From positions 496,001-560,000 of the forward strand of contig CANMIL010000001.1 in NCBI GenBank assembly GCA_947497895.1: a stretch of 64,000 nucleotides of DNA. The letters run 5' to 3'. The notes beneath the pieces were generated by a model that saw only the letters and a program-made list of their open reading frames with translations, did no database searches and was not told the origin of the DNA. This document shows positions 8,233 through 16,015 of the stretch, in pieces; the first letter of the stretch is position 1; every line of letters starts with the position of its first letter. A program made the position numbers and the translations under genes. This DNA is from an uncultured Tenacibaculum sp. (GTDB lineage: Bacteria; Bacteroidota; Bacteroidia; Flavobacteriales; Flavobacteriaceae).

Positions 8233-9231
8233 ATGGAAGATAATACTATTAACAACAATAACTTAGAGTTTGAAAACCGAATTGATCTAACAGAACTTCA
8301 AGAAAGTGTTTTCAATATAAAGGATCAATTAGGAAAGGTTATTGTAGGTCAAAAGAACATGATTGATCTTTTGATCGTGGCCATTCTTTCCAATGGACAT
8401 GCTCTTATTGAAGGAGTTCCAGGTGTAGCGAAAACTATTACCGCTAAATTATTATCCAGAACTATGTCTGTTGATTTTAGTAGAATCCAGTTTACTCCAG
8501 ATTTAATGCCATCCGATATTCTAGGAACTTCCGTATTTAATGTAAAGACTTCAGAATTCGAATTCAAAAAAGGACCTATCTTCTCAAATATGATTTTAAT
8601 TGATGAGATTAATAGGGCCCCAGCTAAAACTCAAGCCGCACTTTTTGAAGTAATGGAAGAGCAACAAATTACAATTGATGGTGCTACGTACAAAATGGAT
8701 CAACCTTTTATTGTTTTAGCAACACAAAACCCAATCGAACAAGAAGGTACCTATCGCCTACCAGAAGCTCAATTGGATCGTTTTTTATTCAAAATAGATG
8801 TTGAATACCCTACGGCTGAAGAAGAATTAGAAATTGTAACGAGAGAACAAGCACTAATTAATGGTGCTAAAATTGATAAGATTGAAACGGTTATTTCTGG
8901 TGAAAACATTCTTAAGTATCGTAGTTTGATTACTCAAGTAAAAGTAGAAGCTCATTTATTAAAATATATTTCAAATATTGTTGTAAACACACGTAATAAT
9001 TCTTTCTTATTCTTAGGCGCATCTCCAAGAGCAACAATTGCTATTTTAAAGGCTTCGAAAGCATTTGCTGGAATTAATGGTAGAGATTTCGTGACTCCAG
9101 AAGATATTAAAAATGCTGCAATACCAGTACTGCAACATAGAGTAATTGTTACTCCTGAGCGAGAAATGGAAGGTCTTACGAGCAAGCAAATTATTGAACA
9201 AATTATAGAATCTGTAGAAATTCCTAGATAA
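8233..9231 (+). CDS. MoxR family AAA+ ATPase
   Basis: Cytoplasmic AAA+ ATPase of the MoxR class, chaperone-like proteins that mature or insert metal or complex partners, usually together with DUF58/vWA proteins. The Walker A motif is GVPGVAKT (about 60-67), Walker B is ILIDEINRAPAKTQAALFE (about 117-135) and sensor 1 is ATQNPIEQEGTY. At 332 residues it has the full AAA_3 domain plus the lid domain ending in HRVIVTPE. It sits two bases after the DUF4350 gene and four before the DUF58 gene. The client cannot be named from sequence. Confidence 0.96.
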   Translation: MEDNTINNNNLEFENRIDLTELQESVFNIKDQLGKVIVGQKNMIDLLIVAILSNGHALIEGVPGVAKTITAKLLSRTMSVDFSRIQFTPDLMPSDILGTSVFNVKTSEFEFKKGPIFSNMILIDEINRAPAKTQAALFEVMEEQQITIDGATYKMDQPFIVLATQNPIEQEGTYRLPEAQLDRFLFKIDVEYPTAEEELEIVTREQALINGAKIDKIETVISGENILKYRSLITQVKVEAHLLKYISNIVVNTRNNSFLFLGASPRATIAILKASKAFAGINGRDFVTPEDIKNAAIPVLQHRVIVTPEREMEGLTSKQIIEQIIESVEIPR

Positions 9232-9235
9232 ATCA

Positions 9236-10570
9236 ATGAGTAAGCTTTATCATTCTTTATTTCTTAATAATAGGTTGTTCTATTGCCTTACTGTTATTGC
9301 CGTACTCTTTGTTTTAGGCTTTTTCATTCCTATTTTCTTTAATATTGCTAAAGTGTTGTTATTTGCCTTAAGCATTATTACGTTTATTGATATTATTCTG
9401 GTTTATAGTGTTAAGCAAGGTTTTGAAGTAAAAAGAACACTTCCTGAGCGATTATCGAATGGAGATGATAATAAAATCACTTTAGAGTTTAAAAATAACT
9501 ACCGATTCAATACGTATTCAATTATTATTGAAGAACTTCCTTTTCAATTTCAAAAGCGTGATTTTTCATTTAATCAACTTTTAAAACCTAAAGAAGAAAA
9601 GCTTATCCATTACGATTTACACCCTGTTAAACGTGGTGAATATCATTTTGGTCACATAAACGTATACGTGAGCTCTCCTCTTCAACTTGCTACAAAAAAA
9701 TACGTGTTGGGAACTGAAAAAAAATTAAAATGTTATCCTTCTTTTTTAAGGTTGAACGATTTTAGTATTAAGGCAGTTTCTAATGATTTAACTGCCCAAG
9801 GAAATAAAAAAATCCGACGTATTGGACACTCCTTGGAATTTGAACAGATAAAAGAGTACGTTTCTGGCGACGACATTAGAACCTTAAACTGGAAAGCGAC
9901 GGCCAAAAGAAACCAACTAATGGTAAATCAGTATGTTGAGGAAAAATCGCAACCTGTTTATTCAATTATAGATAAAGGTAGACCTATGCAAATGCATTTC
10001 AATAACCTTTCTCTTCTTGATTATGCTATCAACGCTACCTTAGCAGTAAGTAATATCATTCTTAGAAAGCACGACAAGGCAGGAATGCTTACCTTTTCTA
10101 AAAAAATTGAAAATCTCATTGTTGCGGAACAAAGAACTTCTCAAATGAATCTTATTTCTGAAGCTCTCTACAATGTTTCTACAAACTTCTTAGAAGCTGA
10201 TTATAGTTTATTATATGCATCTATTAAAAGAAAAATCACCAGTAGAAGCCTTTTAATTTTATACACTAATTTCGAAACCTTAGATGCTTTAAAAAGGCAA
10301 CTTCCCTATTTAAGAGCAATTGCTAAAAATCATCTTTTATTAGTTGTGTTTTTTGAAAACACCGAGTTAAACAGCTTGATTAAACAAAAAGCAAAAACTG
10401 TTGAAGATGTTTACGATAAAATAATTGCGGAAAAATTCATGTATGAAAAGAAGCAAATTGCAAATGAATTAAGGAAATACGGAATACAATCAGTACTTAC
10501 CAAACCCGAAAATCTAACAGGAAATACTATTAACAAATATTTAGAATTAAAATCTCGAGGGTTATTTTAA
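9236..10570 (+). CDS. DUF58 domain protein
   Basis: Partner of the MoxR ATPase. Two membrane helices near the N-terminus (about 15-60) precede a beta-rich region and then the DUF58 signature GDDIRTLNWKATAKRNQLMV (about 211-230), followed by a vWA-like domain to the end. At 444 residues it is the usual size of Bacteroidota members. It follows moxR by four bases and is the last gene of the tight cluster; the DUF805 gene begins 42 bases later and may be read through. No separate Bat-type vWA genes are linked here, which differs from the better-known Bacteroides Bat operon. Confidence 0.94.
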   Translation: MSKLYHSLFLNNRLFYCLTVIAVLFVLGFFIPIFFNIAKVLLFALSIITFIDIILVYSVKQGFEVKRTLPERLSNGDDNKITLEFKNNYRFNTYSIIIEELPFQFQKRDFSFNQLLKPKEEKLIHYDLHPVKRGEYHFGHINVYVSSPLQLATKKYVLGTEKKLKCYPSFLRLNDFSIKAVSNDLTAQGNKKIRRIGHSLEFEQIKEYVSGDDIRTLNWKATAKRNQLMVNQYVEEKSQPVYSIIDKGRPMQMHFNNLSLLDYAINATLAVSNIILRKHDKAGMLTFSKKIENLIVAEQRTSQMNLISEALYNVSTNFLEADYSLLYASIKRKITSRSLLILYTNFETLDALKRQLPYLRAIAKNHLLLVVFFENTELNSLIKQKAKTVEDVYDKIIAEKFMYEKKQIANELRKYGIQSVLTKPENLTGNTINKYLELKSRGLF

Positions 10571-10612
10571 TTTAGACTAGATTAGCGCGCTTAAACTATA
10601 AAAACTATAATC

Positions 10613-11011
10613 ATGGATTGGTATTTAAAAGTACTAAAACAGTATGCAGACTTTAGTGGTCGCGCAAGAAGAACAGAGTATTGGATGTTCACTTTATTCA
10701 ATATGCTCGCAATAATAGCTTTAGTATTGGTAGTAAGCCTCCTTTTTGGCAACGACAACCCCATTTCTTCAATATTAATCGTAGTTTACTACTTAGGGGT
10801 TATTATTCCTTCACTTGCAGTCACAGTTAGAAGACTTCACGATATTGGAAAAAGTGGATGGAATATTCTTTTCGGAATGATTCCTTTAGTAGGACCAATA
10901 TTACTCTTCGTATGGTACTGTACAGACAGTGAGCCAGGAAAAAATAAATGGGGAAATAACCCTAAAGATATCGGTAATGATACCGCTATTGATTATATAG
11001 GTAAAGAATAA
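10613..11011 (+). CDS. DUF805 family membrane protein (copy 1)
   Basis: Small inner-membrane protein of 132 residues with three or four hydrophobic segments. The family blocks are present: WYLKVLKQYADFSGRARRTEYW at the N-terminus (residues 3-24), SLAVTVRRLHDIGKSGW (about 67-83) and the tail CTDSEPGKNKWGNNP. DUF805 has no firm function. Another copy lies 372 bases downstream with nearly the same first 25 codons, so the pair arose by tandem duplication. A terminator follows at once. Confidence 0.93.
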   Translation: MDWYLKVLKQYADFSGRARRTEYWMFTLFNMLAIIALVLVVSLLFGNDNPISSILIVVYYLGVIIPSLAVTVRRLHDIGKSGWNILFGMIPLVGPILLFVWYCTDSEPGKNKWGNNPKDIGNDTAIDYIGKE

Positions 11012-11033
11012 AATTAATTCTTTATAAATTTTT

Positions 11034-11058
11034 AAGCCAGCATTTAGCTGGCTTTTAT
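11034..11058 (+). terminator. Terminator after DUF805 copy 1
   Basis: The 8-bp stem AAGCCAGC with GCTGGCTT (11034-11041, 11047-11054) is followed by a T-rich tract, 23 bases after the stop codon. Confidence 0.85.
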
Positions 11059-11383
11059 TTTGGGCTAAACTTCATTATACATCACTAAAACCAAAATTAA
11101 TATCGTTATTGATAACAACATACTGATTTTTAAGTAAAAAGGGCATTATTTTTTTATTCTTTCTCTTTTTTAATTTATATTCACCAACGTTTTTAGAAGG
11201 TTAGCTATGAGGATTAAATTTAATATGTATTAAAAAATTGACTCCCCTCTTTTTGATGATAACAAATAAAAATCAACCTAAATTGATTTTTTATCATTCA
11301 CATTTTAATACTTATTATTAGATAATATCTCTACTAGTAATTTTCTTAAAAACAATCAATAAATTAACTGTAAAACTATAATT
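11059..11383. other. Gene-free stretch between the DUF805 copies
   Basis: AT-rich spacer without a convincing reading frame. It holds one further hairpin at about 11268-11292 (AAATCAA/TTGATTT with a following T run), which looks like a second plus-strand terminator. No exact TAnnTTTG box was found before copy 2. Confidence 0.5.
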
Positions 11384-11752
11384 ATGAATTGGTATTTAAA
11401 AGTACTAAAACAGTACGCCGACTTTAATGGTCGCGCTAGAAGAAAAGAACTTTGGATGTTTTTTTTGTTCAATATTTTAATTTCCTATGGAATACTAGGA
11501 ATAACTTTAGGTCTAAATCTACCTGAGTTAAGTATTTTAAGCACTTTGTATTCATTCGCTGTATTGGTTCCCAATATTGCCGTTTGGGTAAGAAGAATGC
11601 ACGACGTAGGGAAAAGTGGATGGTACTGTTTAATTCCTATCTATAATCTTGTTTTAGCTTGTACTGACAGTGAGCCAGGTAAAAACAAGTGGGGTGACAA
11701 CCCTAAAGGTATCGGAAATGATTCCGATATTAATCAAATTGGTCAAGAATAA
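11384..11752 (+). CDS. DUF805 family membrane protein (copy 2)
   Basis: A 122-residue paralogue of the gene at 10613. The N-terminus differs at four positions in 26 (MNWYLKVLKQYADFNGRARR), and the blocks NIAVWVRRMHDVGKSGWY and CTDSEPGKNKWGDNPKGIGND are kept, while the membrane core between them has diverged and is shorter. It has its own terminator. The long spacer with a terminator argues that the two copies are separately transcribed. Function unknown. Confidence 0.92.
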   Translation: MNWYLKVLKQYADFNGRARRKELWMFFLFNILISYGILGITLGLNLPELSILSTLYSFAVLVPNIAVWVRRMHDVGKSGWYCLIPIYNLVLACTDSEPGKNKWGDNPKGIGNDSDINQIGQE

Positions 11753-11770
11753 ATCTCTTATAAAAAATAG

Positions 11771-11800
11771 AAGTCAGCAAAATGCTGACTTTTATTTTTT
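11771..11800 (+). terminator. Terminator after DUF805 copy 2
   Basis: The stem AAGTCAGC/GCTGACTT (11771-11778 and 11784-11791, loop AAAAT) is followed by a T-rich run. Confidence 0.85.
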
Positions 11801-11976
11801 AGTCTATATTCTAAGTTTTAGTAAAGATTCCTCTTTATAGTAAATCTCTTCCCTCTATGAGACTAGTCCTGAATTTTATTGATTAATCTTTACAATTAGC
11901 TATATTTAAAGCAATACTAATGGGGTCTCAAAACCTTTACAATTAATCAGAATTAATCGATAAACACATATTTATC

Positions 11977-12525
11977 ATGAAAAGAAGCGTTATTTTCCTA
12001 TTTTTTATATTCATTGTTCTGAGTTGTTCTAAAAAAGCAAAAGAGAAAAATAATAGTTCAGAAGTTCATAAATTACAAATAGAAAACGACAGTCTCAAAG
12101 CTGTCATAAATCAACATAACTCTATTATGAAAAATCAAATAATTAGGTCGCTAACCTTTCAAGATGGTAACGCTGAAAATGCAATGAACTTCTACATGGG
12201 AATATTTGATAATTCTGAAATCATTACCATAAAACGCTGGGGAAAAGGAGCTCCTACAGATGAAGGTAAAATTATGCAAGCTACCTTCAAATTAAACGGT
12301 AATCTATTTATGTGTAGCGACAGTCCTCCTGTCCATGACTGGAATTTCACTCCAGCTGTTGCACATTATATTGAGTGCGATGATGAAGAAGAAATTGAAG
12401 AACTTTTCACCAAACTCTCAGAAAAAGGTAAGGTTATGATGCCTTTAAACAATTATGGGTTTAGTCAAAAATTCGGATTTATAGAAGATCAATTTGGAGT
12501 TTCCTGGCAATTGAATTTAGAATAG
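11977..12525 (+). CDS. VOC superfamily (PhnB-like) lipoprotein
   Basis: Lipoprotein of 182 residues. The signal peptide ends in a lipobox (FIVLSC, Cys about 17), a short coiled-coil follows (about 28-50, LQIENDSLKAVINQ), and the rest is a PhnB-like vicinal-oxygen-chelate domain: RSLTFQDGNAENAMNFYMGIF, then FKLNGNLFMCSDS, and FGFIEDQFGVSWQLNLE at the end. Cytoplasmic PhnB-like proteins are common, while an exported, lipid-anchored form is less so. Enzymatic activity is not known for this branch. It stands alone between two terminator-bounded units. Confidence 0.85.
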   Translation: MKRSVIFLFFIFIVLSCSKKAKEKNNSSEVHKLQIENDSLKAVINQHNSIMKNQIIRSLTFQDGNAENAMNFYMGIFDNSEIITIKRWGKGAPTDEGKIMQATFKLNGNLFMCSDSPPVHDWNFTPAVAHYIECDDEEEIEELFTKLSEKGKVMMPLNNYGFSQKFGFIEDQFGVSWQLNLE

Positions 12526-12586
12526 CAAAGCAACTATTCTACCTTTTCTAGCATCACTCTTTCAATAGATAGGTTTTCAATGAATG

Positions 12587-12769
12587 CTACTGTTCAATGT
12601 TAATCGCATCAAAACTAACAAGCTCAGTATCTTCAAAAGAAATATTTATTTGTATTGGATTGCAACAATTTTCACAATCTTCAATATAACTTTGATGAGG
12701 AATGCTTGAATCTAGTAGCATTGATATCTGCTCCCAGCAATAAGGACATTGAAAAAAATGTTCTATCAT
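12587..12769 (-). CDS. CPXCG motif cysteine-rich protein
   Basis: Sixty-residue protein with two Cys pairs, C8/C11 in QCPYCWE and C32/C35 (plus C36) in DCENCCNP, which should bind one zinc ion. This matches the small CPXCG-motif family of proteobacteria and Bacteroidota. The first motif here is CPYC. The role is unknown. The gene lies convergent to the VOC lipoprotein. Confidence 0.85.
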   Translation of the reverse strand: MIEHFFQCPYCWEQISMLLDSSIPHQSYIEDCENCCNPIQINISFEDTELVSFDAINIEQ

Positions 12770-12877
12770 TTTAAATAAAATACTTTTGTTAATATACCAC
12801 TGAACCTTTGTTTATTTTCCCTCAATTAAACTACATAAATAGCGGTACCTAAGAAATAATACTTAGCTATCCAAAGG

Positions 12878-14896
12878 CTAAATTTTTCCATAGTATTTTC
12901 TAATAAACCATTCTAAAGATAACAAGAAAACAATCAAAATTAAAATCCAGTACCACTCAATCAAGTTCTTTTTTGATGTTGTTGATTTTTGAACTGTAAA
13001 ATAATTTGAATCAGAATTCAATTCTTTTATTAATTCATTAACTTGATTTCTATAGTATACCTTTCCACCAGTATTCAGCGCGAGTTTTTGAAGTTTTGCT
13101 GTATTTGCATTTACAAACTGATCTTCAATTTCGAACGCTGTTATTTTAAATCTACCGAATTTCTTTATGGATTGACTTTTTACTGAAACCTGATATGAAT
13201 AATCACCAGACTCCAGTCCTTCAACTGATACTTGATAAGAATTATTCATTAAAGAAAAAGGTAAAATAGTCACCTTCTTTGTACCAACATTGGTGATTTT
13301 CAATTCTAATGAAGCTCTATTATCGAAACGATAATTTTTATCAACATAAAAAGCCGAAAATCTAATACTTTCATTTGCTGGATAAATACTCTTTGCTTTG
13401 ATCTCTAACCTGCTTCTCTTTTTATTCGTTGCTAAATACTGAACAATATTGCCCATAAATGCATCAAAATTCTCAAAAGTTTGATCTTTTATAAAACTTG
13501 CGGCTCTCCACTTCCATAATCCTTCACCAAATAAAATCATCGTATTATCCTCATTATCTTCAAGTGTTACCAATAAAGGTTGTCCTGAATCGACTCCTCC
13601 GATATTCTGACTCAATAAAATTTGGTTACTTTTGGTTAATTCTATTTTTCCGAATGTGTCTTCCAAAGGAGGAAACTCATCAAAACCGATATCTTCCTGC
13701 AAAAAAGTTAAAAACTGATCATTATACAAGGCTGTAGCAGCATCTCGCTGATTTATAACCGTCCTATTAGCCCCCAAACCTAATGTACTTAAAAACCTCC
13801 AATCAGTTTTTGTTCCAGAAATCAAAAGATAGTCCGTTGAAACTTCCTTAAAAACATTTCTAAAGTGAACGGTAGGCTGGTAAAATACATACATCTGATA
13901 ATCACCTAAAACAAACGAGTCCTTATTCATAATTTTAATATCAACTTTACGTTGCTTATTACTCTCTATAGACTTTTTAATCGCTCCTAAATCTGGATGT
14001 AAAATAGAACTTAATAGCAATACTTTTGTTTGCTCGTCGATTACCTCTACAGAAAAACTCTTATAATTATTCTTCGTGTTCTTCTCCTCTGATAATCGAC
14101 TGATAGATGCCTGGTAATATTGTACTCCTTTCTCTGTTGATGTTAACGTTACATCAACCATTTGTGATGTTTGATTTGGTGAAAATTCTAGTTTCTTGGT
14201 AAAAACTCTTTTCCCTTTGTGTGTAATAGTAAAAACAGCCTTTACGGATTCATTACCGTCGTAATTTATAAGTGCCTCAACAGGGAACTTGTTTTTGATA
14301 TAGCTATATTTATTAACGTTTAATTGCGTTAGTTCAATATCTTGATAAGATGTAGTATCTCCCAAAACAATAGGATAAACTTTATTTTTTGATGTGTAAT
14401 ATTCATAATCATTACCAGAAGTTTGATTTCCATCTGTAACCAAAATAGTGGCTAACTTTTGATTTGAATACAACTTATCAACGCTTGCTATTGCCTGATT
14501 AATATCACTATTTCTTTCTTTAAAATTTAAACTATCTAATGGTTTTAAATTTCCCCCAAAAGAAAAAGGAACTACTTCAAACTTCTCATTAAGTTCTCTA
14601 TTATTCTTTACAGCTTCAAAAACCTCTTCAGCGTTTTTTTGTTCTTTAAAGAAACTAATTGATTTGGAATCGTCTACCAATAAAGAAACTATCGGTTTTA
14701 TGTTTTCAGTACTTACAACATCCAACTGTGGATTTATTAAAAGAATTCCAATAAAAAATAAACTTAACGTTCTTAAAGCAAAAAGAACGATTGTTATTTT
14801 GGGTTGTTTTCTTTCCTTATAGAAATACTGAAAAAAAGCAACGGCTAAGCTAATTAGCAAAGCGACTACAACATAAATTAGGGTTAATGACTCCAC
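12878..14896 (-). CDS. vWA domain membrane protein
   Basis: Inner-membrane protein of 672 residues. Two membrane helices at the N-terminus (about 4-24 and 37-58) are followed by a periplasmic vWA-like domain with a metal-site motif LVDDSKSIS (DxSxS, about 87-95) and ILVTDGNQTSG (about 151-161). After a long beta-rich and amidotransferase-like middle there is a last membrane helix at about 645-665. Such proteins occur across Flavobacteriia as distant relatives of BatA and of vWA proteins working with MoxR. It is 2.3 kb from the MoxR operon and on the other strand, so a link is only a possibility. Confidence 0.8.
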   Translation of the reverse strand: MESLTLIYVVVALLISLAVAFFQYFYKERKQPKITIVLFALRTLSLFFIGILLINPQLDVVSTENIKPIVSLLVDDSKSISFFKEQKNAEEVFEAVKNNRELNEKFEVVPFSFGGNLKPLDSLNFKERNSDINQAIASVDKLYSNQKLATILVTDGNQTSGNDYEYYTSKNKVYPIVLGDTTSYQDIELTQLNVNKYSYIKNKFPVEALINYDGNESVKAVFTITHKGKRVFTKKLEFSPNQTSQMVDVTLTSTEKGVQYYQASISRLSEEKNTKNNYKSFSVEVIDEQTKVLLLSSILHPDLGAIKKSIESNKQRKVDIKIMNKDSFVLGDYQMYVFYQPTVHFRNVFKEVSTDYLLISGTKTDWRFLSTLGLGANRTVINQRDAATALYNDQFLTFLQEDIGFDEFPPLEDTFGKIELTKSNQILLSQNIGGVDSGQPLLVTLEDNEDNTMILFGEGLWKWRAASFIKDQTFENFDAFMGNIVQYLATNKKRSRLEIKAKSIYPANESIRFSAFYVDKNYRFDNRASLELKITNVGTKKVTILPFSLMNNSYQVSVEGLESGDYSYQVSVKSQSIKKFGRFKITAFEIEDQFVNANTAKLQKLALNTGGKVYYRNQVNELIKELNSDSNYFTVQKSTTSKKNLIEWYWILILIVFLLSLEWFIRKYYGKI

Positions 14897-14962
14897 AGAA
14901 TATTTTTTAAAAATGTGAAGATAAAAAATCTTATAAATATGTGTTATTCATTTTGTTCTTAT

Positions 14963-15008
14963 TTATGATTGAGGTCATAAACCAATGAAAAACTACCCCT
15001 TAATTTTG
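14963..15008 (+). promoter_or_regulatory. Crp/Fnr-type operator and promoter of the small membrane protein gene
   Basis: The perfect inverted repeat TTATGATTGAGGTCATAA (14963-14980) contains TGA-N6-TCA, the usual Crp/Fnr half-site layout. Exactly 20 bases later comes TAATTTTG (15001-15008), an exact TAnnTTTG -7 box. The site centre is about 42 bases before the expected transcript start, the position from which Crp/Fnr proteins activate. The site before the haemoglobin gene has 17 of 18 bases the same and the same 20-base spacing. Confidence 0.75.
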
Positions 15009-15027
15009 TGGTATTAAATATTAAAAC

Positions 15028-15372
15028 ATGAATACCACAAACTCAATACTTGCAAACGTTACCGTATCAAAACAACGAAACTTTTCTTTAATTTCAGTTA
15101 TAAATAATTGGGTAAAAAAAGAAGAAAAGAATGCTATTGGAATTTCAATTCTGTTTATCATGGTTGGTACTATGGTGGCATCCATATCAGCAGCTTTAGC
15201 AATAAATGGAACTATTGCTTATTTCCCACTAATCTTCACTTGCCTATCAGCTATGGGAGCTAACGTTACTGCAATTAGTCAGAGACCATTTAAAGTAGTA
15301 ACATGGGCCTTTATTATTAATATCTTGGGAAATTTAGCACTAATTATATACCAATTGATTCCTTATATGTAA
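15028..15372 (+). CDS. Small membrane protein of a putative Crp/Fnr regulon
   Basis: Unrecognised protein of 114 residues. A polar N-terminal part (1-37) is followed by three hydrophobic segments (about 39-62, 66-84 and 92-112), ending LIIYQLIPYM. No metal-binding motif or Cys is present. Its promoter carries the operator also found before the truncated haemoglobin gene, so it is probably induced by the Crp/Fnr protein encoded 1 kb away under low oxygen or nitrosative stress. That link rests on the DNA site, not on the protein. It might protect or support respiration, but no function can be assigned. Confidence 0.75.
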   Translation: MNTTNSILANVTVSKQRNFSLISVINNWVKKEEKNAIGISILFIMVGTMVASISAALAINGTIAYFPLIFTCLSAMGANVTAISQRPFKVVTWAFIINILGNLALIIYQLIPYM

Positions 15373-15406
15373 GAAATTAAATCGGGCATAAAACTTCAAA
15401 AAAAGT

Positions 15407-15424
15407 AGATATACCGGTATATCT
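15407..15424. repeat. 18-bp perfect palindrome
   Basis: AGATATACCGGTATATCT is a perfect palindrome without a loop in the 167-base gap between the membrane protein and haemoglobin genes. The flanks are A-rich on the left and T-rich on the right. It may be a transcription end for both genes or a dimeric protein binding site. Confidence 0.6.
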
Positions 15425-15539
15425 TTAATTTCAATGGCTGGGCCATGGTCAAGGATTTAATTCCCCAAAACTTGTCTGGAAATATCAAATTATGAATTCA
15501 ACAGATGCTCAGTATCCTTGCACCGGGGCAGTCATTAAA

Positions 15540-15947
15540 TTATTCTTGGGAAGTTTTTGGTCGATTTTCGAACATTTTAAAAAATAACATTGAAGCTATA
15601 TTTCTTGCTCTTTCTTTCGCATTATCAGCTCTTTCTCCTATGAAAAGCTCATCAATGGTAGAAAACCATAATTGAAGCCAACGTCCAAAATGATTTTGAG
15701 AAATACTATACTCAAAATTCCTATCAACTTCTTTATGCGCTTTAACAGGATTTCCTTTAAACTTTCTAACAAAAAATAAATTCGTTTCCCAAAAATCAGT
15801 AAGTTTTTCCAAGTGATCGTTCCATTCAGCATCAGGTATTGTTTCAATAAAAATAGGTCCGATAAAATCATCCTTCTTAATTCTATCGTAAAATGTTGAT
15901 ACTAATAAATAAACGTCTTCTCTCGAAGCTATTTCTTTTTTGTTCAT
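15540..15947 (-). CDS. Group III truncated haemoglobin
   Basis: Cytoplasmic haem protein of 135 residues in the group III (P) family, linked in other bacteria to oxygen binding at low tension or to NO detoxification. The sequence shows LVSTFYDRIKKDDFIGPIF (B helix with the F-Y pair), WNDHLEKLTDFWETNLF, and KAHKEVD with the proximal histidine, then HFGRWLQLWFSTIDELF. It is transcribed away from a Crp/Fnr gene that starts 67 bases upstream, and a TTATGA-N6-TCATAA operator plus -7 box lie between them. Regulation by that protein is therefore likely. Confidence 0.92.
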   Translation of the reverse strand: MNKKEIASREDVYLLVSTFYDRIKKDDFIGPIFIETIPDAEWNDHLEKLTDFWETNLFFVRKFKGNPVKAHKEVDRNFEYSISQNHFGRWLQLWFSTIDELFIGERADNAKERARNIASMLFFKMFENRPKTSQE

Positions 15948-15969
15948 ATAAAATCTAATTAATACACCC

Positions 15970-16015
15970 CAAAAGTATATATTTATAGAATCCGCTTTTA
16001 TGACCTAAATCATAA
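15970..16015 (-). promoter_or_regulatory. Crp/Fnr-type operator and promoter of the haemoglobin gene
   Basis: In the direction of the haemoglobin gene the site reads TTATGATTTAGGTCATAA (16015 to 15998), then 20 bases, then TACTTTTG (15977 to 15970), an exact -7 box. The palindrome ends on the first base of the regulator start codon, so binding there should also block the regulator's own expression. Confidence 0.75.

Noticed and set aside
12781-12788. TACTTTTG -7 box on the plus strand
   Set aside because: No plus-strand gene follows for more than 2 kb and no -33 part is present; such 8-mers are expected by chance in AT-rich DNA.
13498-13737. 79-codon plus-strand frame within the vWA gene
   Set aside because: Entirely antisense to a conserved coding region; the translation is low in protein-like pattern and has no start signal.
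15492-15587. 31-codon plus-strand frame (MNSTDAQYPCTG at its start) between the small membrane protein and the haemoglobin gene
   Set aside because: It runs into the 3' end of the haemoglobin gene on the other strand, has no promoter box, and its second half is simply the antisense of real coding sequence.
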